The notes beneath the pieces are model-generated. The model searched no databases, had not been told where the DNA came from, and saw only the letters and a program-made list of their open reading frames with translations. From Marthasterias glacialis (taxonomy: Eukaryota > Echinodermata > Asteroidea > Forcipulatida > Asteriidae), in contig OU452230.1 in the NCBI GenBank assembly GCA_911728455.2, forward strand, positions 5,688,512 through 5,752,511: DNA of 64,000 bases. Reading direction: 5' to 3'. The translations under genes were made by a program, and so were the position numbers. Shown here piece by piece: positions 23,801 through 38,800 of this stretch. Each line of letters starts with the position of its first letter. Within the stretch, counting starts at the first letter, position 1.

Positions 23801-26800
23801 TGTCAACAAGACTTGACTGTTTTGCCACATTTGGCCGTCCATGCCAACCAGCGCAAAAATGTAGAATTTGGTCACGTCTGTCAACAAGACCTGAATGTTT
23901 TGCTACATTTGGCCAGCGCAAAAATTTTGAATTTGGTCACAATGTCTGTCAACAAGAGTTAAATGTTTTGCTACATTTGGCTGTCCATGCCAACCAGCAC
24001 GGTTTGTTTTATATCAAGAATAGAAAGGTCTATACACCTCGGTAATAAAGAAAAATATTTGTCACAAACTAATATTCAATTGTCCTAGAAACGGAAAAGT
24101 TTTATGCCAACAGCCCAGTATAAAACAATAAAGTTGACCTTAAGGGGACACATTGCCTTCAAATCTCTTCAAATTTTGCTGTTTGGAATTGCTCTTTATT
24201 CTTTTTGAGAGTATTGTATTCTCTGTGCTTTCAATCTTATCTTGTGGCCGGATAAACGATCCTCGAGAGCACAGACAATACAAATGAGGGGGCTTGCACA
24301 CGATGAGCACTGCTTCTTGCAAACCCTCCTGCACCCTCCTCCAGATTTATAATGAACATTCCTTTTGAGCTACCTGTCCGAACTTTGTATTGAGGATTTC
24401 AGAGTTTTGTTGAAGGACAAACCTACTGAACTTACCTCCTGCCACTCCCCGTTGTCATATCGATTATCGGTCTGAATGTTAATTCCGGTCATTGCCCGGG
24501 AGTCCGTCAGGATATTGAAGGACAGCTTGCCTTCCATCATGACGAGGCCCATGAACTGACGAGGCCGCGTGTTGCTGTTGGCTGCATAGAGTAGGACGCC
24601 ATTGGCCGAGATTGCGCGGAAGGACATCATAATGACGAATCTACCAAAACAGACAACAGCAAGTTTAATACACAAGCACTAACTAGATGACTATTAAAAC
24701 CCTCGCAGCAACCACATTAATCAACAACTTCGCTGGATCCAGGAGGGTAAAATTTCGTCCACTCTGTCTTTAAGGTCAATAACCCACCCTGCAAGCCCAA
24801 AGCCATTATAAATCACTGTGGTGGGTGAATTGGAGTGCTAGTCAAGACTTAGACTTGTGTAATTTAAGATCCACGTGCCGCACAAGCTGTTTTCACATAC
24901 TGCCTTGTGCCAAGGATCCTTAGCCACAAGGTCAATCAATTACTACACTGTGACAGGTGGCTGCTGCCTTTCAACACTCCTTACTCTGCAGTGGTTAGGG
25001 TCTGGCCAATGGGAGTCTACAGGCTTGTGGGGTATACCAGGGGTGAGGATTACATGGAATATTGGCCTTATTGGCCCATTAAAAAAAAATTATGACCATA
25101 TTTGGTAACAATTGGATTATTTTTTGTCTCTCGGATGCTGCGAAGGTCACTCCATCACATCAACTTAAATAGGTTTAAAGGCGTTTGACAAAAATATGTA
25201 CACATGTAACATAAAAAAATGCTTTTTGAGTACACATGAACTCTGAGTCTCATCTTGAAAAGGTTCGGGGGAAGTTTTGATATCTATAGGGAGATCATTC
25301 CACAATATTGTTGCTGAACTAGAAAATGCATGGCGGCCATACGCATAAAGTATAACAGACAACTGCAGATTTTAAAAAGATGTAAACGGGCATGTAAAAC
25401 ACCTCAATAAATCTGCAATGCACGGGATAATGCGTGCCGTGGCCGAGTGGTTAGTATGTCGTACTCAAGCTCTGGTAGCTGAGTCATCGGAGTGTGGGTT
25501 CAAGTCTCCTGTCAAGACACTTGTGTCCTTGAGTAAGGCACTTAACCATAATTGCTCCATTAAAAGTTGGGGAGGTAGAGCCTTCTACTCTACCAGCCAG
25601 GCTTCTGATGGATGATACCCAAGCCTACATCCTTACGGACTGTAAAGGGGGTAACCCTGTTTCAGCCCCAGGAGTAGGTGGCAACAGCCCCTGGATAAAA
25701 CAGTTGATATGTAGCCCACACCTCGAGTGGCTTACTGGCATTGTGCGTCTCGCGACTTCCATAAAAAAAAAATTAATAAAAAAAAAATAAAATAAAAATT
25801 CTAACATTCTACACTTTTGAAGCCCCTGTCCTAGACACACAGATGTTCTTCTTATTTAGTAAACGAGAACAACAAAGAAGATTTCTGACCTCAGAATAGA
25901 CTACAAATTTGTTTCTAAGGAGCAATGTGTAGAAATCATTTCCCAAAACACGGCTATGATGGTGATAACAATCTGAAAGTGGTCCTTATTAAAACCAGGA
26001 CTTTGGCTTCAGTTTTTGGGCTGTGTCAGTCGTTTTGAAAACATGTGCTTTAAGTCCGGGGGTTCAAAACGGCGAGGGGCGTCTACTAAGCAGGAGTTCA
26101 CACAAGCAGAAAATAACTCCCAAAATGGTGCAACCATGAGTTATTGTGGTGATGTTGTTGGGTGAGTTGATCAGGGATGAAAGTGGATGAAAAAAATGAA
26201 AAATCCACAAAACACTGGTGGAGGTTTTGGTGGCTACCAACCACGCCATAACCCGTATCAATGACAGCATTCTGTGCTTAAATGTAGATGGGGCAAGCAT
26301 GGTGTAGTCAAACTAAAGTACTGTGACTGTGTGGAGACTTCAAAAGGGCTGGGATGTATGTAAATGACATTTAAAATGTGGTGGTTTTTTTTTTTTGGGG
26401 GGGGGTTTTAAAAAAATTCCACAACAATAATTTTGTAAAATCCAGAGAAATCTCATCCCTGATTGAGTCACTACTATATGGTACTCACAGAAAAAGAAAG
26501 AAAAACAATTATCAAAGCAAAATCAAAATCTTCTGCAAACAGGAATCAAAACACGTGAGTTTGGATTCGAAAGATATTTACCTGTTGGTAAACAAAGCAG
26601 ATTGTTGGGAGTCAAGACGATACGCTTGATAGCTGGACTCAGTAGCACCGAATCGTATCACTCCCGGATAGGACAAGACAGTTGTTGGGGCACTACATGA
26701 TGCAGGGGTAGGGGAAACACTGGGAGACGGCTGGCTCGGATAGGGCAGAGGAGGTAGGTCCGACACAGGTGGAGTCACTCCTGATAGGTCTAATCCACTC

Positions 26801-29800
26801 TGATCACGGAGTACGGCTCCATCGTTAAAATTCACCACCCTATAAATAGTTCAAATAAAGGTTTCAAAAAAGATAAAGATATTTGTTAACGATTTTGGAA
26901 TGTACTTGTTTCTTTTTTGTAAAAAATGGGCGAGACCTTTCAGTGGACTGTAGTTTTTCTCACGTACTCTTAGTCAGAATCCCTTTATATAATGTATGTG
27001 GACCAGAAATATTGTAGTTGCCTCAAACAATTCAATTTCTATTATTCACTTCACTACTCCAAAAGCTTAAAGGTTTAGTGAATTACTTAGTATTGATGAT
27101 TTTATTTTACACCTTACAGTTAATATACAATAATTCTGTTGAGAGAAATTCATTTTGTGATTTATTTTCTTTAAAAATAATAGTCTTTAGGAACACCCAG
27201 AAAAATAGGTCACTTGCTGACATGGCTGGATTCCTCCTCTGACGTCACATGCATTACATAATATAAATATTCATGAGTGAATTTTTGAAAAGAAAGAACA
27301 CATATTTGTCATTCCTTTGGCAGACCCCGTCCAGAAACGATTGTCCTCTGGAGTAGCTCATGAACAAATTCTGTTATGTCACAGAAGGAATCCAGCCATG
27401 TCAGCAAGTGACCTATTTTTTGTGGGCGTTCCTAAAGACCATTACTTTAAAAAAAAATAAATCATGCAAAAATAAACTGGAAGGCACAACAACAAAATTC
27501 CAACTGAATTACTGTATGATAATTATAAGGTGTAAATTAAAAACATCAATACTTAGTAATTCACCAAACCTTTAAAATGTGAAGAAAAATATATGTATTT
27601 GTGTGTGAACTGGATGAGGATCACAAAATGCCAGACCAAGGCCCAAGTTCATAGAGCTGCTTAAGCACAAAACAATTTTGCTTAAGGTTACCAGCCAAAG
27701 TGTCATGTCACATGCACCATCTGTGACTGGTAACCTACTTAACATCTGCTCAGCAGGTAATGTTTCAGCAATACTTTCTGCTTAACCAGCTCTCTGAAAG
27801 TCGGCCCAGGATTCGATCCTTCATTCTGTTCAAGCTGAAACTTGAGCAGCTGAACAACTTGGCCTAGTCACTCTTACAAGATCCACTTACTTGGAGTTGA
27901 TCATGAAGTCCCTCAAATCGCCAGAAAGTGATTCCCGCACGGGGAATTCCCCACCAATCAGGACAGGCGTGGTGTACGGTACTCCGCCCACATATAGGAA
28001 ACTGTTGGTGCCTTGAATGTCTATGCCATTGGTCGGCAGTTGACGCATGCTGTAGATCCTTGTGAGGTCGTTCACCTTCAGATTAGCTCTGGTGTATCAC
28101 AAAGGGAGGAATAGGGATGAGGAGTTACAATGCATATTTTTGGAATGGACTCCTTTCTAGCCACTCTATCTTAAATATTGTGGCGCAAAACTATTAAGTA
28201 TGCATGTCAGAGTGTGTAAGCAAATAGTTCAATTCTTTTTTTTCTGTTTTTTTTAATCATTGTTTATTAGTCAGTGAGTCTTTCTTATTGTCTTTTTCTT
28301 CACCCAAACCTGTCTGCGTTCAATGTTACAAACACTTAATTTCTAGTTCTGATTGTAACTTTCCTTTTTTTTTTTTCCATCTTTGCTCTGTGTGCCGGGG
28401 TAATTCTGTTGTGTCTGTCCCAGGGGGAAGAATGTTTCCGCCTTCCAATGTATCATGTTCAATATGTAAACTAAGTTTCATGTAATCTCTATGTCTGACG
28501 TTTATTTGGACACTTTTTGGTTAACTTTTTTGTTTCCCACGTCATCGCTTTAACATGTGAGGAAAACCAAAAGGCCTACTTTAGCAGGTTAACTTACGAG
28601 AGTCCAATAAACTGTACGACTACAGTCTGCCACTGGCCTGTGTTGAGACGCAGTCCCACGGTCTGAAGTGGCTCTGACAGTCCTTCTCCAATGTTGTACT
28701 GTACAAACACATTGCCGTGGTAAAGAGCCACATAGAACAACTTGTTCTGTGGAACAAGCACAAAATTTTGAATGTTAACTATTTTGAAAAAAAAAAATAC
28801 TTCAGACATACAACCAGATGCCCGTTCAACTCCTATACTGGGTACCACAACAATTTAATGATAAGATTAAGTATCTCATACTTCAAAGATTCTCTAAATT
28901 GCATCGTGCATTTTGTGTTCACCTCTCAATAGCCAGAAAGTGCCAAACTATTTAAGACCATGTCTTTGTGTGCCTGGCAAAAGACCTTACGCCCTTTTGC
29001 CGGGAACATAAAGTAGTTTGTCACAGTAACAAAAGGACGTAAGCAACAAAATGGCTCCTGACATGAAAAATGCATCATTTTTGTTAGTTTTTTTGCTAGA
29101 ATTACCCTGAAGACATGTTTCCCCATTCCCCATGCAGAATTTAACCTTTCTAGAAGGACTTTTGCATGGCAACATGTTTACCAAACTTCCCCGCTCATAA
29201 TTCTTGAAACACAAATTTTATCATAAATTGTTTCAGTCCTTTTGCCGGTAACTTTCCCTTACGTCCTTTTGCCGGGCACACGACGATGTTTTGTCTTTGT
29301 GTGGGTGAAACGAAGAGTTGAAGTGTGTGTGGTCTGGGCTCGCTCAGCAGTGGAATGTCCGCACGACCTTCGCTCTTGTATTTTCCGATTTTACAAAAGA
29401 CCGTAATCAATTCCAGGCAGGTGAAACAGTTTTGTATTTACATATTGTCCGGCTCCAACTGGTTAAAAAATGCCCTGAAATTGAATCCTTTGCAACAAAC
29501 GCTTGACTACAGTTTTTGTAAGCTACTCACAAAGCTGAGGGTTCCGTAGCTGTAGGCCAGGATTCCGTGGGGCTGAGTGGTCTTGAAGGAGAAACTGATT
29601 GTTTGGGTGAGTGATAACTCATTCGGGAGAAAGAGCTTAGCGAAGGCAAAAGCTCCGGAGAACCCCACACCTGCTGCCACCTGAAAAGAGGAACGGGGAA
29701 AGACACTCAGAAAAAGATCAAATTACAATACATGTAGTAAGTGAGGATTAAAGCCATGCATGATGGAAAGTAATTAGTACTTGTGTGTACAACCAAGTGT

Positions 29801-32800
29801 AAACTTCTTTTAGGCGGAGTGTTCAAACAGTGCCCTCTGCTCCTCTTCCTCTCTTCTCCTAAAGATGAGATGAGAACACTGCTCAAAACGTCAAGACCAT
29901 ACCAATGGCTCTTTTCAGAGCCAATACTCCTCCAAAAAAGAGATTTACACATGGTAGTACCCAGAAGTTTACAAGTAATAGTTACTTCCTTAATAGTGAA
30001 CTTGCGGGTACAACCATGTATAAATCTCTTTTGGACGAGTGTTCAGAATGACTACTGGTAAAAATTACTTTTCGATAAATGTAGTGGTTTATTTATTCCA
30101 TTTTTTTTTAATCACCCTGGATTTCACCTTCCTCCCGATGACTGAATGTTAGTGGTACACATGGGAAACAACAAATATTTAGTAAAATTACTCTGAAAGA
30201 CAGGACATAGGCCATCATCTACAAAAGGGTCATCATCTATAAATGAATTAACATCAAGTACTAGCAGCAATTCTTCACTTCTTTTTTCTCCCCCTCCACA
30301 CACTGAAACTGAAAGTTAAGTAGAATGAAGTTACGTTAAAGCAGATGATTGCTATTATATATTCTGTGCTAGCAACAGTGAAAGACAAATTCTTTAAAAT
30401 GTCGCTGGCATCCTGTTCAACTTACGCCTCCTTTGCATCCATCAAATGTGACTCCGTCGAAGGAAACGGCTGTTGTGTCATTAAGAGGTCGGCTGACCAT
30501 CTCGTTTGTAACGCCGTCTGACAACATGACGTTCCTCATGCAACCAGCAAAGCGAAGATTGGTCGGTCCTCGTCTGCAAATCATAAGGAGAAAAATACAA
30601 ATGTTGGTGCTGTGCTTGGCAGGGATTACCAGGAATTATTATGTAATCCCCAATTCTAAATCTTCATCCTTTTGTTGGCCAGAGGAGAATTACTAGAGAC
30701 TGATAGGCTGCCGCGACTGTTTACCATTGTATTCAGCACGGGAGGTAAGGGGCCTTGTCAAAATTAATCCAAGAGAACCAGCGGATGAGAAGTCATCCAT
30801 TGGAAATTATCATCCACTGAAAGGTGGGCTTATTCACAATAGAGTCAGCGAGTAAACCAGTGGATAAGTTCACATTACTTGCCTGTCTCACAAGGTCATT
30901 TGTTTACAAACCGCAGAGATTGAGATCACTGTCTACTGGAAACTAGAAGGGGGTCCACTTAGTGTGGTTTTGGGTTTCACCATTACACCTCGTTATACAG
31001 TTGCAATTTTTTTCCTGACTAGAGATCCTCAATTTATTTTTCAAATTGTGTGTTCGAATTCTCAGTTTGTGTTACCTGTAGTTGTCAATATGAACAAAAT
31101 GTCACATCTCTTAATATTGGCTCTGTGATTGCACTAAAGGGTGTGTAGCCTTTTTATTCTGCCAGTGCAGTTCAAAAACAGCTCAGACTGATACTAAGTA
31201 TTCTCCTAAAAGATTAACGTGAATAAAAAGCTTTTTTCTTCATTATGAACAAAATAGTTGGACCGCCGAAACTTTTCATAGAAACAACACATCTTAAATC
31301 TGCAATGAGCCACTTTCTTTATTTTGTAAATCAAATAAATGACTAAAAGGCTTCCAAAAATACCAGGCGATTAATCAAACCTACATTGAAAGTGTGAAAA
31401 GGCCATTGAACACAGCATGACCTTCAAACATCCCAGATCTTCCACACTGACTGCAAGGTTGTTTACACTACATTTAATCAGGCAGTGAAACCGCAGAGCA
31501 CTCAGTGGGGGTACATTGCCATATGGCCCAGCGGATAACTGGGTACCACTCAGCGAGTAAAACACGGCCTGTAGAAGCTAATGTAACCAGCCGCTCACGG
31601 CTCCAACAAAACGTCACCATCGGATGGACCTTCATCCGCTGGTTCTCTTGGATTAATTTTGACAAGACCCCTAAGCGCAAGATTCCAGCATGCCATGGTC
31701 TTTTAACAGCCATGGCTCATGGACTAAGGTTGGCAGATTGAAGGTGAACACAAACACGTTCTCTCAAAAGAAAACAAAGACAATTTGGCACATTTTATGA
31801 GACTGTTTGTTGTTTACATGGTTTTGTCATGGTTTTATCACAATGATGTTTAAAAAAAACAATTAATCCAAAACTAATCTCTTGGATAAGTGTGGAAAAA
31901 CTTTGGAAACCCCAGCGGGATGTAGTTTAAGTAGAGCAGTAGACCCTTATTATTTCATATTTTACAATGATGCGCATCACAAATACTTACAGAAAGGAAA
32001 CAGAAGGGTCGGGGGAGCCCAGGATTAATTTGAAGGCATATCGTAGATTGGTGAAGCTCAGTAAGGCAAGGGTGCGCATCTGGTAGCTCTCTAGTATTAC
32101 GTCAGTCTGGTTGGCAAAGCGGATATTCATGCTGTAGTGAGAGCTGTTGTATGCCACGTTGACCTACATTGTGCAAGGGAGGAGGCAAACAGAATTGAGT
32201 AATTTCAACACTAACCCTCAAGTATCTTTGGCTAGAGACCCTTATATATATATATATTTCAAAATACTCCTCTCCATGTTTTGACTTGGATAAAATTGGT
32301 ATGCCTGTTCAAAATAAGCTAAATTTGGGCCTGCTGTATCATATCCTACAAAGTAACACAACTATACTGAACTGGATTCTGTACGATTTGGGACATACAG
32401 GCATGATATTTGGTCCTTGGAAAAAAGTAGAAACAAGTACAAGGCCTAACCTACTGGCTTTAATAGACTTTTCAGGCTGTTCAATGACAATTTTTCTGAA
32501 TTTTCCAAGGGCAAAAAGAGTAGCGCCAATGGGTTTGTCACACTGCCCTACATGGGGTCGAGGCAAATGGGTGCGTTAATGGGACATACACGATAAAGTT
32601 TTAACCAACACTGTGAGTTCTTGTCAGCAAATGGACGGGAAAGTCATGCCACATGCATAATATGCCAAAATGGAAGCTACATCATAAAGGCAAACTGATG
32701 GGCAATCCCAATGATGCCAACTTTACATCAAACCCATGTACTGAACTTGATGTGTCTGAAATTTCAGTGATTCCCACCACTTGACTCTTGTGAAGGACAT

Positions 32801-35800
32801 GTATGTTTATGTTATCAAAGACAAAATGTCAGCACATTAATTAATGACAATTATAATATGCCAAAATGGAAGCTACATCATAAAGGCAAACTGATGGGCA
32901 ATCCCAATGATGCCAACTTTACATCATACCCATGTACTGAACTTGATGTGTCTGAAATTTCAGTGATTCCCACCACTTGACTCTTGTGAAGGACATGTAT
33001 GTTTATGTTATCAAAGACAAAATGTCAGCACATTAATTAATGACAATTATTCAGAGAATAATTTGTTTTTTCTAATATTTTTTGTTTGTTTAGGTATTCA
33101 CTATGAAGCACTTGGTTTTGACAAAACATGTCCATTGTACCAGGCATTATTCACATTCAACCCTCCTACTGTCAGACCATTCATTATTACTTGTTGTGGT
33201 TTTGAATGACAGTTGAACTTTGCCAGTCGGAAATATGATATCATGTGGTAGTATGCATACACACAATACACACATTAACACACAGTTGTGGGCTCAAATT
33301 GCTCCCTCGTGTGTGCTCAGCTGCACCACCACACAAACCCTTGCAAACAAATTAATTGTTTCAAATGGTTGCTCAACTTGCTGGAAAAATGTTACTAAAA
33401 CTAGGAGGAATACTAAGAAAACGGCTTAATATTAGCTCGACATTTAATGCCATGAAATCAGATCAAGCTTGTTTTTACATTCCTTGGATGAACGCAATAA
33501 AACATCTTTATCAAAGCACTACAAAGTACAACCCTCCCCCTTCTTCCATCTCAGAATTGGAAAACATTTTTAAGGCCCCAGCTCAACATTGGTAAGAGGA
33601 AAAACAAAAGTGTTCACAGATTTGCATATACCTTACATGGTATACAGATAATGATGGTAGAAAACTTTCCCTTCTGCCTGAAGTCTTATCGTTTTTTAAA
33701 TAATAAATGAGATAAGTTCCAAAATAAGTTTTCGTCTCAGTGACACACTAACTCTGCCTATAGGAATAAGTAAAAAAAAATCCTGAATGCATTTTTACCG
33801 TTTTCTTGCAAATGAAAAAATGAACTGAGCTGACATTTTCATAGGTCGGTTTTATTACCTATATCTTGCCTTGTGCAAAGAATGGAAGCATTTACAGTCA
33901 GTTTACCGATGTTGAGCTGGGGCTTTAAGCGGCTATGACTTGAACATCGACATAAGACGATTTACCTGATACCATCTTGCGTCGTTGTAGGTCTGGCGAC
34001 TCCTAAAGATGTACCGGGCATTTCCAGCAGTGTTCATCTCAAAGATGACATTACCGGCTTCCATGAAGATCCCGATGTAGGAGATGAGGTCTGGTCTGGT
34101 GACCAGGAACAGGACTGACTCCGGCAGGGAGGTCTGGAAGTCCAAGGAAACACTGGCCTCCTGGTATACGTCAAACCCACCATTAGGAATCTGAGGGAGT
34201 AGATTAACAACACTGTACAAATTACAATGTACACTGTACAGATAGGAGATTAACACACTGCACAAATTTTGCCAATTCCCTCAGTAAAAACACTCGTACT
34301 TGTTCATTGTTACCCCCAACTAGATTTGAAAACCATGGTCGATGTCTCAGAAATAGCCACAAACTGTCTCAGATTCCTGTAAGAACCACCAGATTTAAGA
34401 ACAGTCCCATACCATTTTTTTATTGATATTTTAAATAATTAATTCTCTAGTTTGATGATTTTTTCTTTTGTGTTTGCTCTTGCCGTTGTCTGAATTTTTG
34501 GTGTTGTGATTTTGGTCTTCTCTGTGCAATTCTTCTTTCTATAGTGTGCTTCGTTCCTTTTTAAGTTTTTTGAATCGTTGTGTTTTTTATAAGCTTTTTA
34601 TATTGTAACATACATGTGAGTTGGCCGCGAGGCCACAAAGTGTACGAGAATAAACCTAACCAAAGAGTAAAGGATACAAAAGAATTAATAGCGGTAAACG
34701 ATAAAATCCCTCATTTGGGCTACGTCAAAAAAATGAACCATTCATGACACTGAAAACCCAGCTGAAAGACAACTTAGTATGCTAACAAAAAAATCACGCA
34801 ATGTAGCAACCAGCGTTAATCTTATGTGAAACACGTGTGCGCTACACCGTACAAGAAAAAAAAAAGACATGGATCAGTGGTTTCACGGTGGGTTTATACC
34901 TTGCAAATTAGAGTTTATGAATGACGGAATAACCATTTCCTTCAAAGGGTGGTATGAGGAACATTACAGGGCGAGTCGACTAGGACAAATTATAATTTTA
35001 TTGCAATTTGAAGCTTTGCATGGTGTGAAGATAATAAAAAGTAACTAGGTTACGGGAGACAATCATGTGAATGAGATCTCGTCTATGAATTAATGGTGGT
35101 TCTGAAAGACTGAGCATCAGCAGCAGTTCAGCATTTATTCTCCTGAGGACGAATAGAGTTAACTGTTCCAAACGCTGAGTGTCTACTCACTCACCGCCAG
35201 TTCTTTTCAGAAACACCTTTTCTTCATTCAAGAGATTCCATTCAAATGGTTGCGACCAGTAAACATAGGCCCTTCTGGAAACCACAGCTAAGGCTTGGCC
35301 TCCGGCTTAGGCTCCGGCTTAGGCTCTGGCTTAGGCTCTGGCTTAGGCTCTGGCTTAGGCCCTGGCTTAGGCTCTGGCTTAGGCTCCGTCTGCCTGTATG
35401 AAGCCTCATACCCAAAACGTGAGACTCAAGAGTGGCAAGACTCAAAGAGTCAAATCGAGATTACAAGAAATTGATGAGTTTGCGGCCTCCATGAGGCATC
35501 AGCAGGTATTGAAGTCAAACACAGTACCTGATAGTAACCAGAGCCACTGAAACTAGCTCCTGGTGTGATGTCAGGCTCAGGAATGACTGGTACAACTGCA
35601 CCCTCGCAGCAGGACGTGGAGCCCTCTTGTGAGGAAGGACGCCACAGGTTCAACTCCCTCTTATCAAACATCACGTCCGAGATACACCCTGTGAAATAAC
35701 GGCTTCGCACATTCGAAGTCTGCATGAAGAAGAGGTAAAAGTGTCAGAAAATACATTTTGCTCAAAAAGTCTTGTTTCCAAGAAATGTTTTACTTAACAA

Positions 35801-38800
35801 AATAAATCTGACCCAAAGGTCTCCTACTGGATGTCTTTTGAGACTCACCTGATATGCGGTTGGGACACCGCCGATGTAGAATGACGTCGCATTGACTGGG
35901 AAGGAGAAGTACTTGCTGTAAGTCAAGGGGCTAGATCCATAATTAGTGGATGCCCCACCAGTGCTCAGCTTAACAACCGACAGGTGGCCCTCGTTGGCAT
36001 ATCTAGAGACAAACGAGCGAAGGAGTAATATTAATAATCGTTTGGAAGGCTAATCCTTACTTGCAGCTGTGAACAAACGCAAACCTCTACTCACATATAA
36101 CCCGAGCCAAGAACTGAACCATGGCCACAGTGGTGGCAACAGTTTACAAGCGACTACCGGACAAGTTTTTTTTTGTAAAACTGTAAAGAGTGTACAGTCT
36201 TTAAGCAGGGGCCAACCTAAATTAATGAAAACACACAACTAGTCCTTGCAAACTGCTTACCAACCAAAATGACTTATTGTATAAATGAACAACGGTAAAT
36301 GGCCTCAGATTTCGACCCTATATAGCAGAGTCTTTCTCAAAGGCTAAATTGTTGAGTGTGACAGTGCAAACATCACATGAGCAAGCGTTGATCACAGATA
36401 TATTATATAACATTTCTGGCTTTTCTGAACATTTATTTTTTATTTGAAAATTTTCAATAAAACAAATATTAACCAGTTGGTGCTGGCTGACATGTATCCA
36501 CGAAACGGACGACGTTAAAACACGACATTATACCATCAGCTCTTCCACTGAGCTACCTGCCTGGGCCTTTTTCAAATCTACTGACCTTGTCCCAATGGCA
36601 TGGTACCATTCTCCACAGCAAACCTCTATTGGACTGCCAATTGTGACGGTGTCCTGACTAACATCAAAGCTGAACTGAACTTTACCTCCCACTATCTCGA
36701 CACTCAAGTACTGTGCTCGGGGTGTCTCTACTAGGAACACCAGCCCATCTGGACTATCAGCCTAAAACAGAAGACACAAAGGGCAGGCTCGATGATTCCA
36801 AGATAATGTGATGTCCCTCAATTATACTCACTCAAATACTTGTGCCCATCCGCAACGAGATTGGGTAAGGAATACTTAATAAAAAACTCTAAAAAAGAAA
36901 CAGTCTCGTTGAAAAGTAACAGAATTATTAATAAACTATTAATCACACTTAATCTACAGGCATCTCAAAGCGTTTGTAATTTATCCAACTGGTAGTCAGA
37001 GCTATGTCTCAATTATGATACCTCAATTATAAAGAAGCTTATACGGAGGTGAAATTTGCAGCCAACAATGCCAGAGACATCCAGGCGAACTCCTTCTCGT
37101 ATCGACAAGTGTTCTGGCTTCTTTAACAAGCATTACACAACACACCGGACCTGCGGCTTAACATTCCATCCAAAAGGATGAAGCAAATATGGTTAGGTCT
37201 TGCTCAAGGACACAAGTGCCTCGAGGGGGACCTAAACCTACGCATGAAAGCTTGAGCAAAGTGCACTAGACCACTCAGCCACAACACTCCAAAAATAAAA
37301 ATGAATATTACATGTATTATGCTACACATTAAAATACCTTGAATTTAACTTGGACCTCATTGGATAATGTTAAGCTTCCTGATAGATCCAGCTGGGCTTC
37401 CAGCGACGTTTGGCCAAGGAAGCGTGCCGGCTGCTTGGTGTCGGCGATCTTGTTCTGCACGCTGAGGAGTTTCTGGCGGATGCGGGCCATTCGCTCGTCT
37501 ATCACACTGCGAATTGATCTGGTCTCGTTACGCAGGGAGACAAGGAGGTCTGTTTTCTCGGTCAAGACTGTGATGTCTGCTTCGACTTGGTCAACTATGG
37601 GAGGATAAAACAGATGGTTAAAGACACCTTGAAGAAAATATTTTATTAAAAAAAAAAACCCTTAAACTTCAGTGCAAGAACAGGGCAAACAATGACACTG
37701 GGAAAATCAAGAGCACAGGTTGGAAGGAGGGATGGACGGAAGGGAGAGAAGGGATGGGGGTAGTAGAGAAAACCGTCTACCTCTCCTTCAAAATCATTGG
37801 TAAACGTTTATGCTCAAGCATGTGTCAAGTTATTTTGTTTCTTCCTTATTTTCAACCCTAGCAGTGCCTTATAATACCATGCATTTAAAGCTGTAAATTA
37901 CAACTTAAATGATTTTTTTTAGAAATTATAAATTATAATTTCTAGAAACAATGACTGCAGTCAAAGCATACAAAAGTTCAAAGCTAACTTACAAAACTTT
38001 ATTTTGGTCACAACCTAAACTTTCACACAGGTCATTTTAAGGTCACGTGGTGTGTTGCAACCAATACAAATGTGTTATAAATGGACAGTCAAACACACAG
38101 CCCGTAAATTGGGGCCGATATCGGCCCGTGACACTGCTGGGGTCACCTGGGGAAAAACTTCACTATATTTACCAGTAAATGTTTGAGCCCAAATTGACTC
38201 TTCTCTTTTTTTTTTATATCCGAGGAAAATACTTACTACTCGACCAAGGAAGTACTAATAACAATAATACTGGGTACTCGGCGCACATACCTAAATCAAC
38301 ATGCTTTACAAAATCATGCTCATTCAGTGTCATTAGGCACACTTTAACCATTCCACAAACTTTCTCAATTGCCTAGGGAGCAAGCAACCCCAAGCTGCTT
38401 AACATTAGCTCTAATGGATTAATCCAACACAATGCTGGCTCAGCCCTCTCAGGTTCCCATTTACACACCTGGGTTAAGAGAAGCAATTATGGTAAGTGCC
38501 CTGCTCAAGGCCATAAAGTGTCATGACCAGGGATCAGAACCCACACTCCGATGAATCAGCCAACAGAACTTGAGATCGATGCCCTCGACCGCTCGGCCAC
38601 GACACGCCGAAGTAGGAAAGGCTAGTGCCCTCAACTTACCGATAGCCGGAATGCCAGCAAGCTGACTGGTTGCGTTGTTGTTAGTGTTTTGAATGGCCAG
38701 GATTTCAGCGTCTTTGGTGGCCAAGGTTCTACCCAGGGCCTGGGTGCTGTTGAGGGTGGATATGCTGGTTTCTAAGGCGGAGTTTGCTGAGGCCAGGCCT

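Noticed and set aside
25433..25510. tRNA gene (also at 22738, 51930, 56050, 57770)
   Set aside because: A and B boxes are present but stems do not pair, and the same sequence recurs with a shared body and tail, so these are tRNA-derived SINEs.
32286..32579. 97-residue + strand frame in a laminin intron
   Set aside because: No domain, no splice sites in phase, AT-rich intron; chance frame most likely.
35285..35395. Low-complexity Ser/Leu repeat protein on the - strand
   Set aside because: Translation of a 12-bp DNA tandem array inside an intron.
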